Positions 34,645 through 45,295 of a DNA stretch of 64,000 nucleotides are shown piece by piece. This DNA is from Apophysomyces variabilis. Taxonomy: Eukaryota; Mucoromycota; Mucoromycetes; Mucorales; Mucoraceae. Numbering within the stretch: the stretch's first letter is position 1; the number at the start of each line of letters is the position of its first letter. The stretch spans positions 38,083 to 102,082 of the forward strand of contig MZZL01000045.1 of the NCBI GenBank assembly GCA_002749535.1, given 5' to 3'. The notes below the pieces were generated by a model. That model searched no databases. It saw only the letters and a program-made list of their open reading frames with translations, and was not told where the DNA came from. Made by a program: the position numbers and the translations under genes.

Positions 34645-36593
34645 ATGGACACTGCACCCAATAGGTCTAATGTAAAAAAAAAATCACATAAAGAGCTATA
34701 ATAAAACTGCAACCTATAAACTGACTTTATCCTTTCCTGAATAGCCTCTTTCAATTCCCGGAAAATCAGCTGTTAGCTCTCCCAGTTTGAGCCAAGCTGC
34801 GAGTTCCTACGAGAACCAGTGGTTACTTGCGGACGACAAAAAAGGCCCGTTATCCCGTAGAAAGAGTAGCACAGCTGAGGAAGTTACAAAGTCGTCTAAA
34901 GAAGATAAAGGCAAAGAGCATGTTAAATCATCGGCACGGAAAGAAAGTGCAACCAAGCCTGACTCTGCAACTCCACGGAAATCGCAAAAGGAGATGACGA
35001 AAGCTGAACGTCGTGAACTACAAGAAAGACAGCGGTTGGAGAAACAACAACGTATTGCAGCAGGGTTGCCGAAATCCGCCAAAAAAGCCTCAGAACTAGA
35101 GGTACACAGCAAAAAGCCGGCAGCTGCACCCGTCAGCGCCGAAGAAGCGCAGAAGAAGAAAGCACAACAGAAAATTCAGAAGAACCAGGTTCCTTGGTTG
35201 TTGCATCTGGATGCACCTGAACGCCCCAACACAACTGGTTCCAACAAAGATTTGCATCCTGCTGTTCTCGCCCTAGGATTATATTTTTCGGAGCACAAAA
35301 TCGTGGGTTCGAACGCAAGATGCGTTGCTATGCTGCAAACCTTTTCAAAGGTAAACATATTCCAAATACAGCAACATCAGCTATTGCATTGTCTAAGGAG
35401 ATAAAAAAAACAACTATAGGTGATTGAGGAGCACAAACCACCTTCCGATGCATCATTTTCACGACATATTCAGAAGCACCTGGATCCGCATATTGCCTAC
35501 TTGTTGAGCACCCGTCCTATGTCATTAAGTATGCGTGAATGTATACGATGGTTGAAGAAGGAAATGGCCGATATTGTGGAAGAAGATCCACCTTTGTCGG
35601 ATGACGAGGTAAAATCCTTGCTCCGGATTTTAATAGTGGATTGAATAAGAGGACATGTTAGGCACGTAATCGATTGGTTGAGAGAATTGAACATTTTATT
35701 CGTGAACGAATCACGATGGCAGACCAATTGATTGTTCAGAATGGTCTGCAGAAGATTCATGACGGCGACGTGATCTTAACCTACGGCAAATCATCCGTTG
35801 TTGAGAGTCTATTGCTGGAGACCAAGGCAAAAGGGATCGAATTTAGCGTCATTGTCGTGGACAGTCGACCTTTGTTTGAAGGTAGATATATTTTGTCAAA
35901 TATATATGGGTCTGCTAAAAATTACTGCGAAACAACCAGGCAAACATCTCCTCAAACGTTTGGTTGCTGCAGGAATCGATTGTTCATATCACCTATTATC
36001 CAGTGTGTATGTCGCGCTCAAATCTGTGACTAAAGTCATCATGGGTGCGCATGCCTTGTTGAACAATGGTGCTGTTTATTCTCGTGTTGGAACTGCTATG
36101 GTTGCCATGGCAGCTAGTGATAAGCAGATTCCAGTTATGATCTGTTGTGAAACTTACAAATTCGTCAACCGTACCCAAGTGGATTCGTTCGTCTTGAACG
36201 AACTCGGTGAGTTTGAATTTTGATGTTATGTAATGGGATGCTAACGGTACGACAGGAAATCCCGATGATCTGGTGGAGACCAAACCTACCTTCAACTCTC
36301 ATCACCAAAGCCACCCCAGTCCCACATCGTCTGCTTTGGCTTCATGGCGTGAACAGCCGAATCTCAGATTACTCAATCTGTTGTACGATGTGACTCCTTC
36401 GAGATACATTACTTTGGTTATTACAGAAGTGGTAAGTGACATGAGTATCAACGAAGCAATTTTTTTTGACAGTTGTGTAGGGATTGATTCCATGCACATC
36501 GGCACCTGTGGTAAGTGTTCTACTGCGGATAGAAACTATTTATGGTAACATCCATTATTTTATGACGTTTAGATTTGGCGTGAGTATAAGTAA
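34645..36593 (+). CDS. GCD2: translation initiation factor eIF2B subunit delta
   Basis: Part of the GDP/GTP exchange factor for eIF2 and a target of stress control through eIF2 phosphorylation. A short first exon (MDTAPN, 34645-34664) seems to join at 34786 to a long Lys/Glu-rich region (KEMTKAERRELQERQRLEKQ). This is followed by the Rossmann-like eIF2B alpha/beta/delta core: HPAVLALGLYFSEHKIVGSN, RPMSLSMRECIRWLKKEMAD, GDVILTYGKSSVVESLLLET, VIVVDSRPLFEG, KHLLKRLVAAGIDCSYHLLS, VTKVIMGAHALLNNGAVYSR, IPVMICCETYKF, and a spliced end GLIPCTSAPVIWREYK. Seven to eight exons, all consistent in phase; the stop is at 36591-36593. The first exon is inferred because no ATG exists in the long exon's start region. 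Confidence 0.9.
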
Positions 36594-36707
36594 GTGGTAA
36601 ATGTATTTGATTATAGCATGTATTCACCGTTTTTCTTAGTGAGGAATTCGGTAAACGTGTTTAAATACAACTTAAATAAAAAGTATATGCATATTATGAT
36701 GATACAC

Positions 36708-37812
36708 TCAATCAGTCGCATATTTCAAACCAATTTCCCTTCGCCATTGATCCATGGCGCGAATTTGGCCCAAAGAATCATTCCATGTCATGAACTTGCT
36801 TTCTTTCTGTCCTTCTAATACAGCCTCTGCCACCGCATCAGCCTCAATAGCAAATAGATTGGTCTGTTCCAACGCTACAGGGATTATTTCCGGCTTCTTT
36901 CCGTGCTCGCAGAGTTCGATCTGCACAGGACCAAGGATTGCCAGGTCTGGTCTCCAAAGATTGCATACTTTGATAGATCCCTTGCTACCGATCACTTCCA
37001 CGCCACAATCGCTGTCGGCGAAGATACCTGTGAACAGCTGAGCTGAGATCGCGTTGTCGAAGGAGAGCGATGCAACGGCCCATTCATCGACTTGGGTCTC
37101 TGGTTGGATGTGACCTACACCTTTCACCTGAGTTGGATCTGCGAAGCCTTTTTGGTCTGCTGCACCAGCAATGAGGCGAGAGAACGACATTGGATCTTTA
37201 AAGGCAGAAAGGAGTAGGGGTATTAGAGACTTTGGAGTTCACGCCAGTGGACTAATACTTACAGCCTCCAATATCTAAGATGGCGCCGCCTCCCAATTCG
37301 TTCCGCCATAACCGCGAAGTGGGGCCGAGGGGTCGGCCATCAAATGAGAAATTAGCGCGTACCAATTTAACCTGACCTATCACGCCTTGACGTACTAACT
37401 CCACTGTCTTCGTCGTCTGTGGATGACAGCGGTACATGTATGCCTCCATAAAAAATACGCCGTTGGCTCGGACAGCTTCAAAGATACGTGTTGCCTCGGC
37501 CTCATTCATTGCCATGGGCTTTTCAACAAGCATATGCTTCTTTGCTTTTGCTGTTGCTACGGCGACTTCACAGTGATTCGGATGCGGTGTGGCGATGTAG
37601 ACAATGTCTACCTCGGGATCATTCAGCAGATCATCGTACGTGCCGTAGCATTTGTCAGCGGCGACATTGAACGATTGACCGAACTTGACAGCTGTTTCTG
37701 TGGAACGACTGCTCACAGCTACCAGTTTACCTTTGTGAGCCACCTGGAGAGCAGTGGCAAAGGTTTTTGCAATATTTCCTGTGCCAATGATACCCCAGTT
37801 CAAGATAGACAT
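36708..37812 (-). CDS. Gfo/Idh/MocA-family NAD(P)-dependent oxidoreductase
   Basis: Two exons joined by a GTAAGT...AAAG intron (about 37194-37261). The N-terminal Rossmann fold is clear: WGIIGTGNIAKTFATAL, VSSRSTETA, VDIVYIATPHPNHCEVA, with the EKP motif in LVEKPMAMNEAEA. Then YMYRCHPQTTKTVELV and GGGAILDIGG, continuing after the intron as YPMSFSRLIAG. The C-terminal beta-sheet domain includes VEVIGSKGSIKV and an ADAVAEAV helix. Relatives act on sugars or trans-dihydrodiols (dimeric dihydrodiol dehydrogenase type); the substrate is not predictable. I start at MSILNW (37812) rather than at the ATG 63 bp upstream because the fold then begins immediately. Confidence 0.88.
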
Positions 37813-38135
37813 AGCGGGAATAGAAAAGAAAGAAAGGGTCGTGAGAAGGGTCTTGAATAAAAAGATTCCACCCAAAATTGTTTGAAGTATCGGAGAGTCA
37901 AATTTTGAAGAATCATCTAATCAAACTATGAAAATTCGCAATAAAAGATTTTGAATCAAAAGCGTGTGCTCGTTCAGAGGTAAGTGTAACTACATCCCAA
38001 AGTAATATATAACCATCCTACTTATTATAAGATGGTTCTAAACAACCCAATGCTTAAAACAGTTGAGGATACGGGAAATATCACCAAAAACAGTGTAGCC
38101 GATTTTGTTTGTGTAATGTAAAACGCCAGATGTCT

Positions 38136-38252
38136 GTATGATGTATGATGTATGATGTATGATGTATGATGTATGATGTATGATGTATGATGTATGATGT
38201 ATGATGTATGATGTATGATGTATGATGTATGATGTATGATGTATGATGTATG
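38136..38252. repeat. 7-bp microsatellite (GTATGAT), about 16.7 copies
   Basis: Uninterrupted GTATGAT units. Because the unit is 7 bp it is open in more than one frame and creates a false 89-residue reading frame on minus. Confidence 0.95.
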
Positions 38253-38504
38253 GAAAGACAGTAAGTAAAGGTTGAACCTTATCAAATATATCAATTACAA
38301 CGTAAATAGTTTGATATACTGAGTATTATGTCGAGACATACTGTTATTGACCACTAGATTAGGATCGTAGTAGAGGATAATAGGACTACAATTCCAAGGT
38401 CAGAATCGATACAGCTGAAAAAGAGTTGTTCTTTATTCTTCTAAGCGCAGACTAATTAAATAGCTGGCTTTCAATTGTACTTCTTTCTACTTTCGGCTAA
38501 TTCT

Positions 38505-39196
38505 ATAACACATCCCATGGAGGCTTACGTGATAAATACAGCAAGCCATGGTTCCCCAGCCGTCTGACCCTTGTTCTCAATATCTTGTAGATTCTCTCAC
38601 GAACAAAATAATCACGGAACTTTTGTTTATCCTACCATATCAGTTTCCTCAATACGTGAAGTCTCATCCATAGCTGCCCCGCTGTGTTCAACAAATAAGC
38701 GTAGCACTTCCTATTTAGGACCGCTATTCATGGCGTAATCAGTCATTGCAACAATAAATGACAGAAAATTAGAAAATGAAAGACTTAAAAAATTCCCACT
38801 AAATATGATCCTGTTTTGCTTATAAAGTGCGATCCAGAATGCATATCAAGGAAAGTTTGATTGTTCTTTCTAATGAAAACAACGATGAATTCATATTTTA
38901 GTGGTAAAGTTAACAATAAGTGTACAAAGGATAGTATCAATGGCCCTTCTTTGAGCAGACGATGACCACGAATGACACATCGTACCTGTATCATCTAGAT
39001 CAATTCATTGATCTCATACACACTGGTCTATCCTCCTAAATCAGGCAAATGAAACCTTACTGACAGTGGCCGTCAAATGATTACTCCCTTCTCTTCGGCA
39101 GTCAAGCAATTGTTCCCAACACGAGGCATCACATACCGCATCTTCCTATGCGATTTCTTTAACTTTGACCGTTATATTGTTTTTATTTGGATCCAT
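38505..39196 (-). pseudogene. companion reading frame divergent from the Fanzor gene
   Basis: On minus, starting at ATG 39196: MDPNKNNITVKVKEIA, stop, EDAVCDASCWEQLLDC, ATVSKVSFA, stop. After a possible GTAAGG...TTAG intron come further frames with VRCVIRGHRLLKEGPL, LPLKYEFIVVFIRKNN, HSGSHFISKTGSYLV, AMTDYAMNSGPK, EVLRLFVEHSGAAMDETSRI and DYFVRERIYKILRTRVRRLG, up to about 38505. Similar words in the same order occur next to the other Fanzor copy. Several stops make it non-functional as written. The family is unknown; the phrase around AMNSG and LFVEH vaguely recalls ankyrin repeats. It shares its start region with the nuclease in a divergent arrangement. Confidence 0.45.
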
Positions 39197-39412
39197 TTTC
39201 ACCACTTGTGCAATAGATGAAGTTTGGCAAAACTGTGAGTTCCAAATCATAGGTACGCATGAACGGGGTGTAAAACGAAATGTTGTCAAACACAAAACCT
39301 ACTTCGTACTCAGTCACAGAAGACAATGATTTTGACAAACGAGAATATAATCCCTCTTTCTTAAGTCTACTTTTGCTTTTCCTTTCTCTTTCCCTTACAA
39401 TCGTTCTCCATA

Positions 39413-42143
39413 ATGACTGATTCCCTATTTTACGATTTTATAGACTTTCTATCGGCTCTTTTCATTTCAGTCAATATATTAGTCTATCCAGCTTTGCTAT
39501 TTGCAACATTTAAAAAAGCAGAAAAGCTTCAAAAAGAAGAGGAGGCCAAAAACAAAGGTTTGTCATTAAGCCATAGACCTTAATACTAAAATGAACCTGA
39601 AAGCTGTTTGTCGTCATTGTGGTGAACACGGCCATAAACTAAAGACAAGTAAGAAATATCGCCTTCATGAATCATATAAAAGAGGTCAGTATCTTCTTAC
39701 TAATGCCTGATAATTTCACACTGGTCCTGATACTTTACTGCAGTTGGGAAAAAACGAAAAGCAACTGAGGTTGACACAGAACAACAGAAGGCTGAAAAAA
39801 AGAAAGGACGTACCTCAAGGGATGCGCTGAACGCGAACCCTGATGCCGCTCGTCGACAACGCCGGAACCGTACGATTAAACAAGAAATACAAGCGCGATA
39901 TGGGAACAAAGTGGAAAGATTTTCACGAAAAATACCGTTTAAAAATGTCGTCCGTCCAGAGTACGCAACTCTCTTGCAAAGTCGCATCACGTCTTTATCG
40001 GAATTCATGCGCAACCTTATAATCCGAATGCAATTATTTGTCAATGCATATATAATCGGATATAACCAGAGAGAAATCCCAGTGTATCTGTACTCACAGA
40101 ACTTTTGGTATTCGATCGCACAACTGGTGATGAATATCTCTGTGACGAACACCAATCCTTATATGCCAGACAACATTTATGATTTTTGGAATCAATTTCG
40201 CGAGCGGCATCCTGCTATTGTTTTCCCGAGAAAAAACTTCACTGGATACAGTGATGCTCTTTCTGCGGCTTGCAAGACATTGCGAGATACTTATACAAAC
40301 GACATTGTTGAAAATTTCCAACAAAGAGTTTGCGGATTTATCATTCATAGGCTTCAAATGCTTGTTCCAGTAAGGCAGCGCAACAGAAATTTATATGCCT
40401 GATTCAATGACATTCTTATTGTTTCCCACTGCAGGATCTATCTAAATCGTCTGCAAGTCGGATCACGTATGATTATCTGTACGAAAGCATTGCCGGTGGT
40501 GAGCCAGCTTTGCCCTCATGCTTGGAAAATGCGTACTTCGACCTATTCCTTGGCAATTGTTAACCTCCGTGATTTTCTTATTCCCTTGATGCCCCAAACG
40601 TGCAATATCGAGGCTTTATCGGAACGACCTGGGGTATGTATCCCTGTATTGCGTGCTATATTAGAGATGTACGAGCAAGAGCACCAACAGAGTGACGACG
40701 AGGAATCAGGCAATTTGCCTAGGCTGTTTTCATTAGCACCTCAACCTTCCTTCCACTTTCGCTCCGTCATCATTAATGCAAAGGCATTGAGGGCATTGGT
40801 TCAAGTCAGAAATGATACAGACGACTATCAAGGTAACTTGGAGATTTTTAACCAAGTCTTTGACTTGAACAAGTACGGCTTCCGAAGGTCAGTTACCTAT
40901 TATCTGAGAATAATGTACGAAGCTAAGCATCACTTTAGCATGAATTGCGGAACGTTCACGAATGAAATCTGCACGGACGGTTTTAGTGTTGTTTTTCACT
41001 TTGCTCGTGGTGCAGTTGAGCTTGAACTCGAAAATTTTTCCACTGAGGACATCAACAGATATTATTGTGTGTGTGGGATTGACCCTGGCTTGCGGCATCT
41101 ATATACTGCGTCATATGGTGCTGGTGAAACAGAGCACGAAATCCGCTGCTGTTCGTCTGCAGAGTATTACTGCATGACTGGGTCGCCTCAAAAGGGTCAG
41201 CAGCTACTGAAACAAAAAAGACATCATGGCATTGATACTATCGAGAGTAATTTTCCAAATGCAAAAACATGCGATATCCGCAAATACAATGGACGAGTGG
41301 ATTACTTTTTCCTGCACAAAGATGTATTATTCAATTTCTACGGGCCAAATGGCCGAGAGAGGCGGTTCCGCGACCATCAAGGTAGGCAACGAGCGGTAGA
41401 AGAGTTGGCAAATATTTTGATAGACAGAGGCCGTAAATACAACCATCGGAAACGGAAGCATCGTGGTGCAAACCGAAAGAAACGGAAGAAGAATCGTGAG
41501 CAGCGTAGAAGGCACAAGAAGAAGAACACTGGAAGGTATTAAAGGAACAGATATCAGGATAAAAGTAGTAATCATTCCCACAATGATAGGATACCCGAGC
41601 AACCATTATCTGCCGTGCGTTCTACAGTAAATGAAAGCCGTCGAGCCAGAAGCTGGAAGCAACCCCAACCAAATCCGGATAATAATGGAAAGATGCCATT
41701 GTTTGTATTTGGGGCGGGGATGTTTGGGAAGGACAAGTACCGATACAAAGGATATCGAAAGGCGGCCGTTAACAAATTATGGAGGATTTTGAAGAGACGC
41801 GAGGCTCGTGGCGAGGTGTTTGTAGTGAAGATAGACGAATACCTCACATCACAGGTAACTGAGGCAATGTTATTTCATCCATGCTTGACTGAATATGAAA
41901 TACAAATAAATTTGTCACAAGTGCAAAACAAAGATCTTATGCAATGTGGTTACTGAAGATGGTATCAAACACCATAGCATTCAAGACTGCAAAACCTGTA
42001 GAATGCGATGGAATCGTGATATTAATGCAAGCAAGAATATGTTCTACATTGCTCAATCTATATGGAACGTCCATGGGCGCCCGGACGCCTTCCGCCGGCC
42101 GACACAAATCACCGTTACGAATGCGGGACCCGAAAGGGTTTAG
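39413..42143 (+). CDS. Fanzor-like RNA-guided DNA endonuclease (TnpB homologue), probably damaged
   Basis: Exons: 39413-39557, 39604-39684, 39744-40369, 40435-41535, then about 41566-41854 and 41913/41922-42143; roughly 820 residues. N-terminus hydrophobic, then a zinc-knuckle CRHCGEHGH, basic region GKKRKATEV, and a long helical part (FTGYSDALSAACKTLRDTY). RuvC-I is CGIDPGLRHLYTASYG (Asp codon 41081). A basic tail follows (about 41430-41535). RuvC-II has KIDEYLTSQ (Glu codon 41837), the rearranged glutamate position reported for Fanzors. The zinc ribbon is CHKCKTK...CKTC, and RuvC-III is WNRDINASKN (Asp codon 42018). Problems: a frame change near 40540-40560, a TAA at 41540-41542 that only a 30-nt intron would remove, and an odd last acceptor. 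Spliceosomal introns argue against a bacterial TnpB. Confidence 0.82.
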
Positions 42144-42354
42144 AATTTTACGGTAGGAGTATTAGGCAGTGTTTCTAGTTAGGATTGTTTTATCTAACGT
42201 TTATTTTTCGCAGGTGGTCACACCGGTAAGCTCACTATCACATTTCAACAGAGAATAATCACTAGCAGTTGTTGGCAAATTCTTTATAACTTTTATATCC
42301 AAATCTTCAAACAATTATGGATGAAATCTTTAAAAACTTTCGAATAAACCAGTA
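42144..42354 (+). ncRNA. candidate guide (omega-type) RNA region of the Fanzor element
   Basis: Directly after the nuclease stop, about 210 bp with no reading frame is conserved between the two otherwise diverged copies. The match here is to the complement of 16076-16110 plus 7153-7321. Shared words include GTTTATTT, GGTAAGC, CTATCACATTT, TTGGCAAATTCT, CTTTTAT, TTCAAACAATT, TGGATGAAATCTT and AATAAACCAGTA. Known TnpB and Fanzor guide RNAs arise from this position, the element's 3' end with the guide beyond it. No structure prediction was possible here, and a plain 3' UTR or transposon end is the alternative. Confidence 0.4.
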
Positions 42355-42874
42355 GATATGCATTTGCCCAAATTGGGAAAAGTCGCGCTTTCCCAAAAGT
42401 AGTTGGTCGCCTCTTCAACACCTAATATTCGTATTAATCGCTTATATCTTTCTCTCTTCATTCTTTTTCTTTCTATATGGGAAGCTTCTATGAAAATTTA
42501 TAGTAACAAGCTGCTGATAATCATGGCAGGCCTGAGTATACGTTCTCTGATGAATGATCATGAATCGTATAATTTCCATACTCTGTAATTATGTAATATC
42601 CATCTATCAATCCGTAGTAACGCTCTTCTCCAAAATCAATATTGCTGTAACAAAGCTTGTCTTATGATGTTGTTGTGAGTTGATGTCGAGAACATATCTA
42701 CTAAAAGTGATAAAAATAGAACCAGCTTCTGTAGATTTCTAGTGTATTGGACGACTTATTTAGAAATCTGGCTGGGCTTAATTGTAAATGAACGATGACA
42801 TCGAGAAAAAAAAACTGCTAACTTCATAAGAGCTTAGTCAATCTGATCTTTATTTGATATTCAGGTGACCACAT

Positions 42875-43145
42875 TTACAAGGAGAATTGTACAGAGTTGA
42901 AAGTGGCAATGGGTTTAACAATAAGTCGAACGAAAGCTTCAGACCCCTCAGACTCTTCAATGACGATCTTCATCACGTTGTCGTGTTCACCTATGTCCTC
43001 GTTTGCTTCAATCACTCTTTCGACACCAGCTTTGACAAAGAGTGGGAGTTTGGAATATACTTCTTGATTTACGTTAGAGATGGCGAGAACTTCAAAGCCA
43101 AGACGGTTTTCAGCAAAAGCTTGCTTGATAATGGCAATTTTCATG
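42875..43145 (-). CDS. hypothetical small protein, 89 residues
   Basis: MKIAIIKQAFAENRLGFEVL, then AISNVNQEVYSKLPLFVKAG and VERVIEANEDIGEHD; the composition is that of a folded alpha/beta protein. I start at the internal ATG (43145). The upstream extension to 43255 is hydrophobic and Phe/Ser-rich and looks like leader sequence. No family recognised. It ends about 520 bp downstream of the Fanzor element. Confidence 0.4.
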
Positions 43146-43592
43146 TTATTCTTATTGGTGGTTGAGAAAACAAAGAATAAAAGAAACAACGAGATACTCG
43201 GGGTAGCAAATATATAGAGAGCATGTAACGGGATAATACGAACGATGATGGCCAAATGTTCTAAGAACGATGTCTGTATTCCGTATACATGGGCGTACGT
43301 TCTACATATGCGCGCGTGTTTTCGTTTGAAAGAGAAGTATTATCTTGTTTTCATATTTGTCAAAAAGTGTCCCAAAAGGAATATGTATAACTGTCCATTT
43401 ATCAGATAAAGTGTTATGCTCAGTCCTAGAGAAAAGTGCGAGAACCATGCATTGTCATACAAAAAGCAACGTATCCTATATTCGTTGAAATCGATCAAAA
43501 TTGGAAGGCAAAACTCTAATACCGAGAAGGCTTTTAAACGATGGTTTTTGACACAGGCTAACTACTGGTTCGAATAAAACAGGAAGGGTTAC

Positions 43593-43733
43593 ACATACCT
43601 TCTTGAAGTAGGGTATGAAACTTAAAAAGGGAAAGAGCTGAGCCATAGTAGTGCCACGCTTCCTCCCTGTTGCCATTTCTGCAACCTTCCTTTTCTGATT
43701 AGCGAACGGATCTTGCTCAGCTACCTTCATCAC
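43593..43733 (-). CDS. possible first exon of a hypothetical gene
   Basis: MMKVAEQDPFANQKRKVAEM, then ATGRKRGTTMAQLFPFLSFI and PYFKK ends at a GTATGT donor near 43600. The peptide has a basic head and a hydrophobic segment and looks coding, but I could not place a second exon with confidence. No family recognised. Confidence 0.3.
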
Positions 43734-45295
43734 GCCATCGCAAGTAGACCGTTTTTAGATCATGCCCCAGATTATATCATACGCGGATTCAAGCCTCCTT
43801 ATTTCTATTTCTATTGTCTCAAGGCAGATTATTCTATCAAAATCCTAATAGTTTCTTTGAAGCTACACTTTTTTCGAAAAAATAAGGCCCTTTCATCCAT
43901 GTATCCATGTAAAGCCCAAATTGATAGAGTGAGATTGTAAAAGCTGTACAAGCTGTTATACAGATTTATAGGATAAGCGAAATAATTTTACCAATTTAAT
44001 TGATCGGGAACTGAGAAGCGCAGTTTTCGTTTACCTGATGATGAACACAAGTTAGTTGGTAGTAGCAGCGGCAAAAAGTTCTTATTGGTTTACAATTGGA
44101 AAGATGCGCAATTTGGTTGGGCAAACTGCTTGTTATATCTGCCTAGCGGCTTTGCCTGCAGAGCACCCCTTGTTGACTATTCTTCCTAAACTTCTACAAG
44201 CTATTCCTTATTGTGAAATATTAGCTTCTTGTTAACTCTTCACGCGTTATCTATAATCAACAAGCAGAGGTAACAAAAGTTTTGTCGCTTAAAGTGATAT
44301 CGGTTTTAAAGTCTTCGTGTTGTGTCTCCCATTGTTGTGTCTCCCATTGTTGTGTCTCCCATTGTTGTGTCTCCCATTCTTCTGAAGAATGAGGGTGAAC
44401 GTTTTATTGCATGAATAACGTAAAAATGGACGCAACTGCACGCTATCGAAAGAAATAGTCATTGGAACTGCTATCGAAAGATTGTGGTTATTAACTATAA
44501 GGGTATTCGCGGATAGAGGTAGGCTTGTCTGGTCTATTGTTACCAGTTACCAGTTGAACACCTATGAACCTGGTTTATTAAACAGCTCTTTGTGGTATTT
44601 CTTACGGATGAACTTGGCTGCTGTAAAGCTGCTGCATGAGATTCTATACGCGATTAAAATTTCTCTCGTACTTAATCCACCTTTTCCCTCTCGCTTCGGA
44701 AGCTGAATTAAACTATGACTGGACAAATTATATGTGGAAATAATGGTTATTTCTAAGGCGATCTTTAAGACAGATAAAAAAAAACCAAATCCTTGTTTAA
44801 ACGTACCTGCTGTTGTCTGGCTGGCATGTCTTTCAGTACGTCAATGGATGGTCATTAACACAACGAACAATATCAACGTCCGGAACATGATCGTTACTAG
44901 CATTTGTGGGGCTTCTAACTATGGCCCATTGCTATCTTGCATGGCACGGTGACTACTTTTCTCGTATTATCGTGATTAGGGTAAGTTATATATAACCATA
45001 CATCCATCAAACCCCATCTTGTTACCGCGATTGTTATTACGTTGAACACGTAAACACTTGCTTTCCATGAAGAGTGTTCTGTGTGCTGCAGAAAGTGCTA
45101 CTTATTTGTCCCTGCGCCTATGGAGCGGAACGCTTTCAACTTCTGCTGAAAGACAATGAAACTCAGCTAAAGGTAGACGCTGGTATTTCATACTGTAAGA
45201 GTGAATGTCCGCATCACGTTGACTTTTTTCATTTTCCCTTTTATTTCCTGCCATCGTGTTGCTCTGCTCGAACCTATTCTCTGATCTTATCCATT
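43734..45295. other. intergenic, with a short 15-bp tandem repeat
   Basis: No credible gene. Open frames at 44482-44706 and 44734-44952 show no motif. The only structure noticed is the 15-bp repeat at 44319-44378. Confidence 0.45.
44319..44378. repeat. 4 x 15-bp tandem repeat
   Basis: Four identical units of GTTGTGTCTCCCATT. A partial inverted copy of the last bases (CTTCTGAAGAAT) follows and may fold. Confidence 0.9.

Larger units (their letters stand above)
38505..42354 (+). mobile_element. Fanzor-bearing element, better preserved copy
   Basis: About 3.85 kb alignable with the minus-strand locus at 7.15-19.99 kb. From left: companion frame on minus (38505-39196), nuclease gene on plus (39413-42143), and a conserved non-coding 3' block (42144-42354). 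Both copies diverge after AATAAACCAGTA on the right. The left limit is gradual around 38500. I found no terminal inverted repeats or target duplication, so the transposition mechanism and exact ends are open. There is no separate transposase in the shared region unless the companion frame is one. Confidence 0.6.

Noticed and set aside
38025..38294. 89-residue frame with repeated HHTSYI residues
   Set aside because: Produced by the 7-bp microsatellite.
39413..42143. Bacterial IS605/IS607 TnpB contamination or Cas12
   Set aside because: Several spliceosomal introns, a diverged second copy in the same scaffold and a Fanzor-type glutamate position argue for a resident eukaryotic gene.
43540..43575. 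Possible tRNA B-box (GGTTCGAAT-like)
   Set aside because: No matching A-box or cloverleaf around it; similar isolated words elsewhere also failed.
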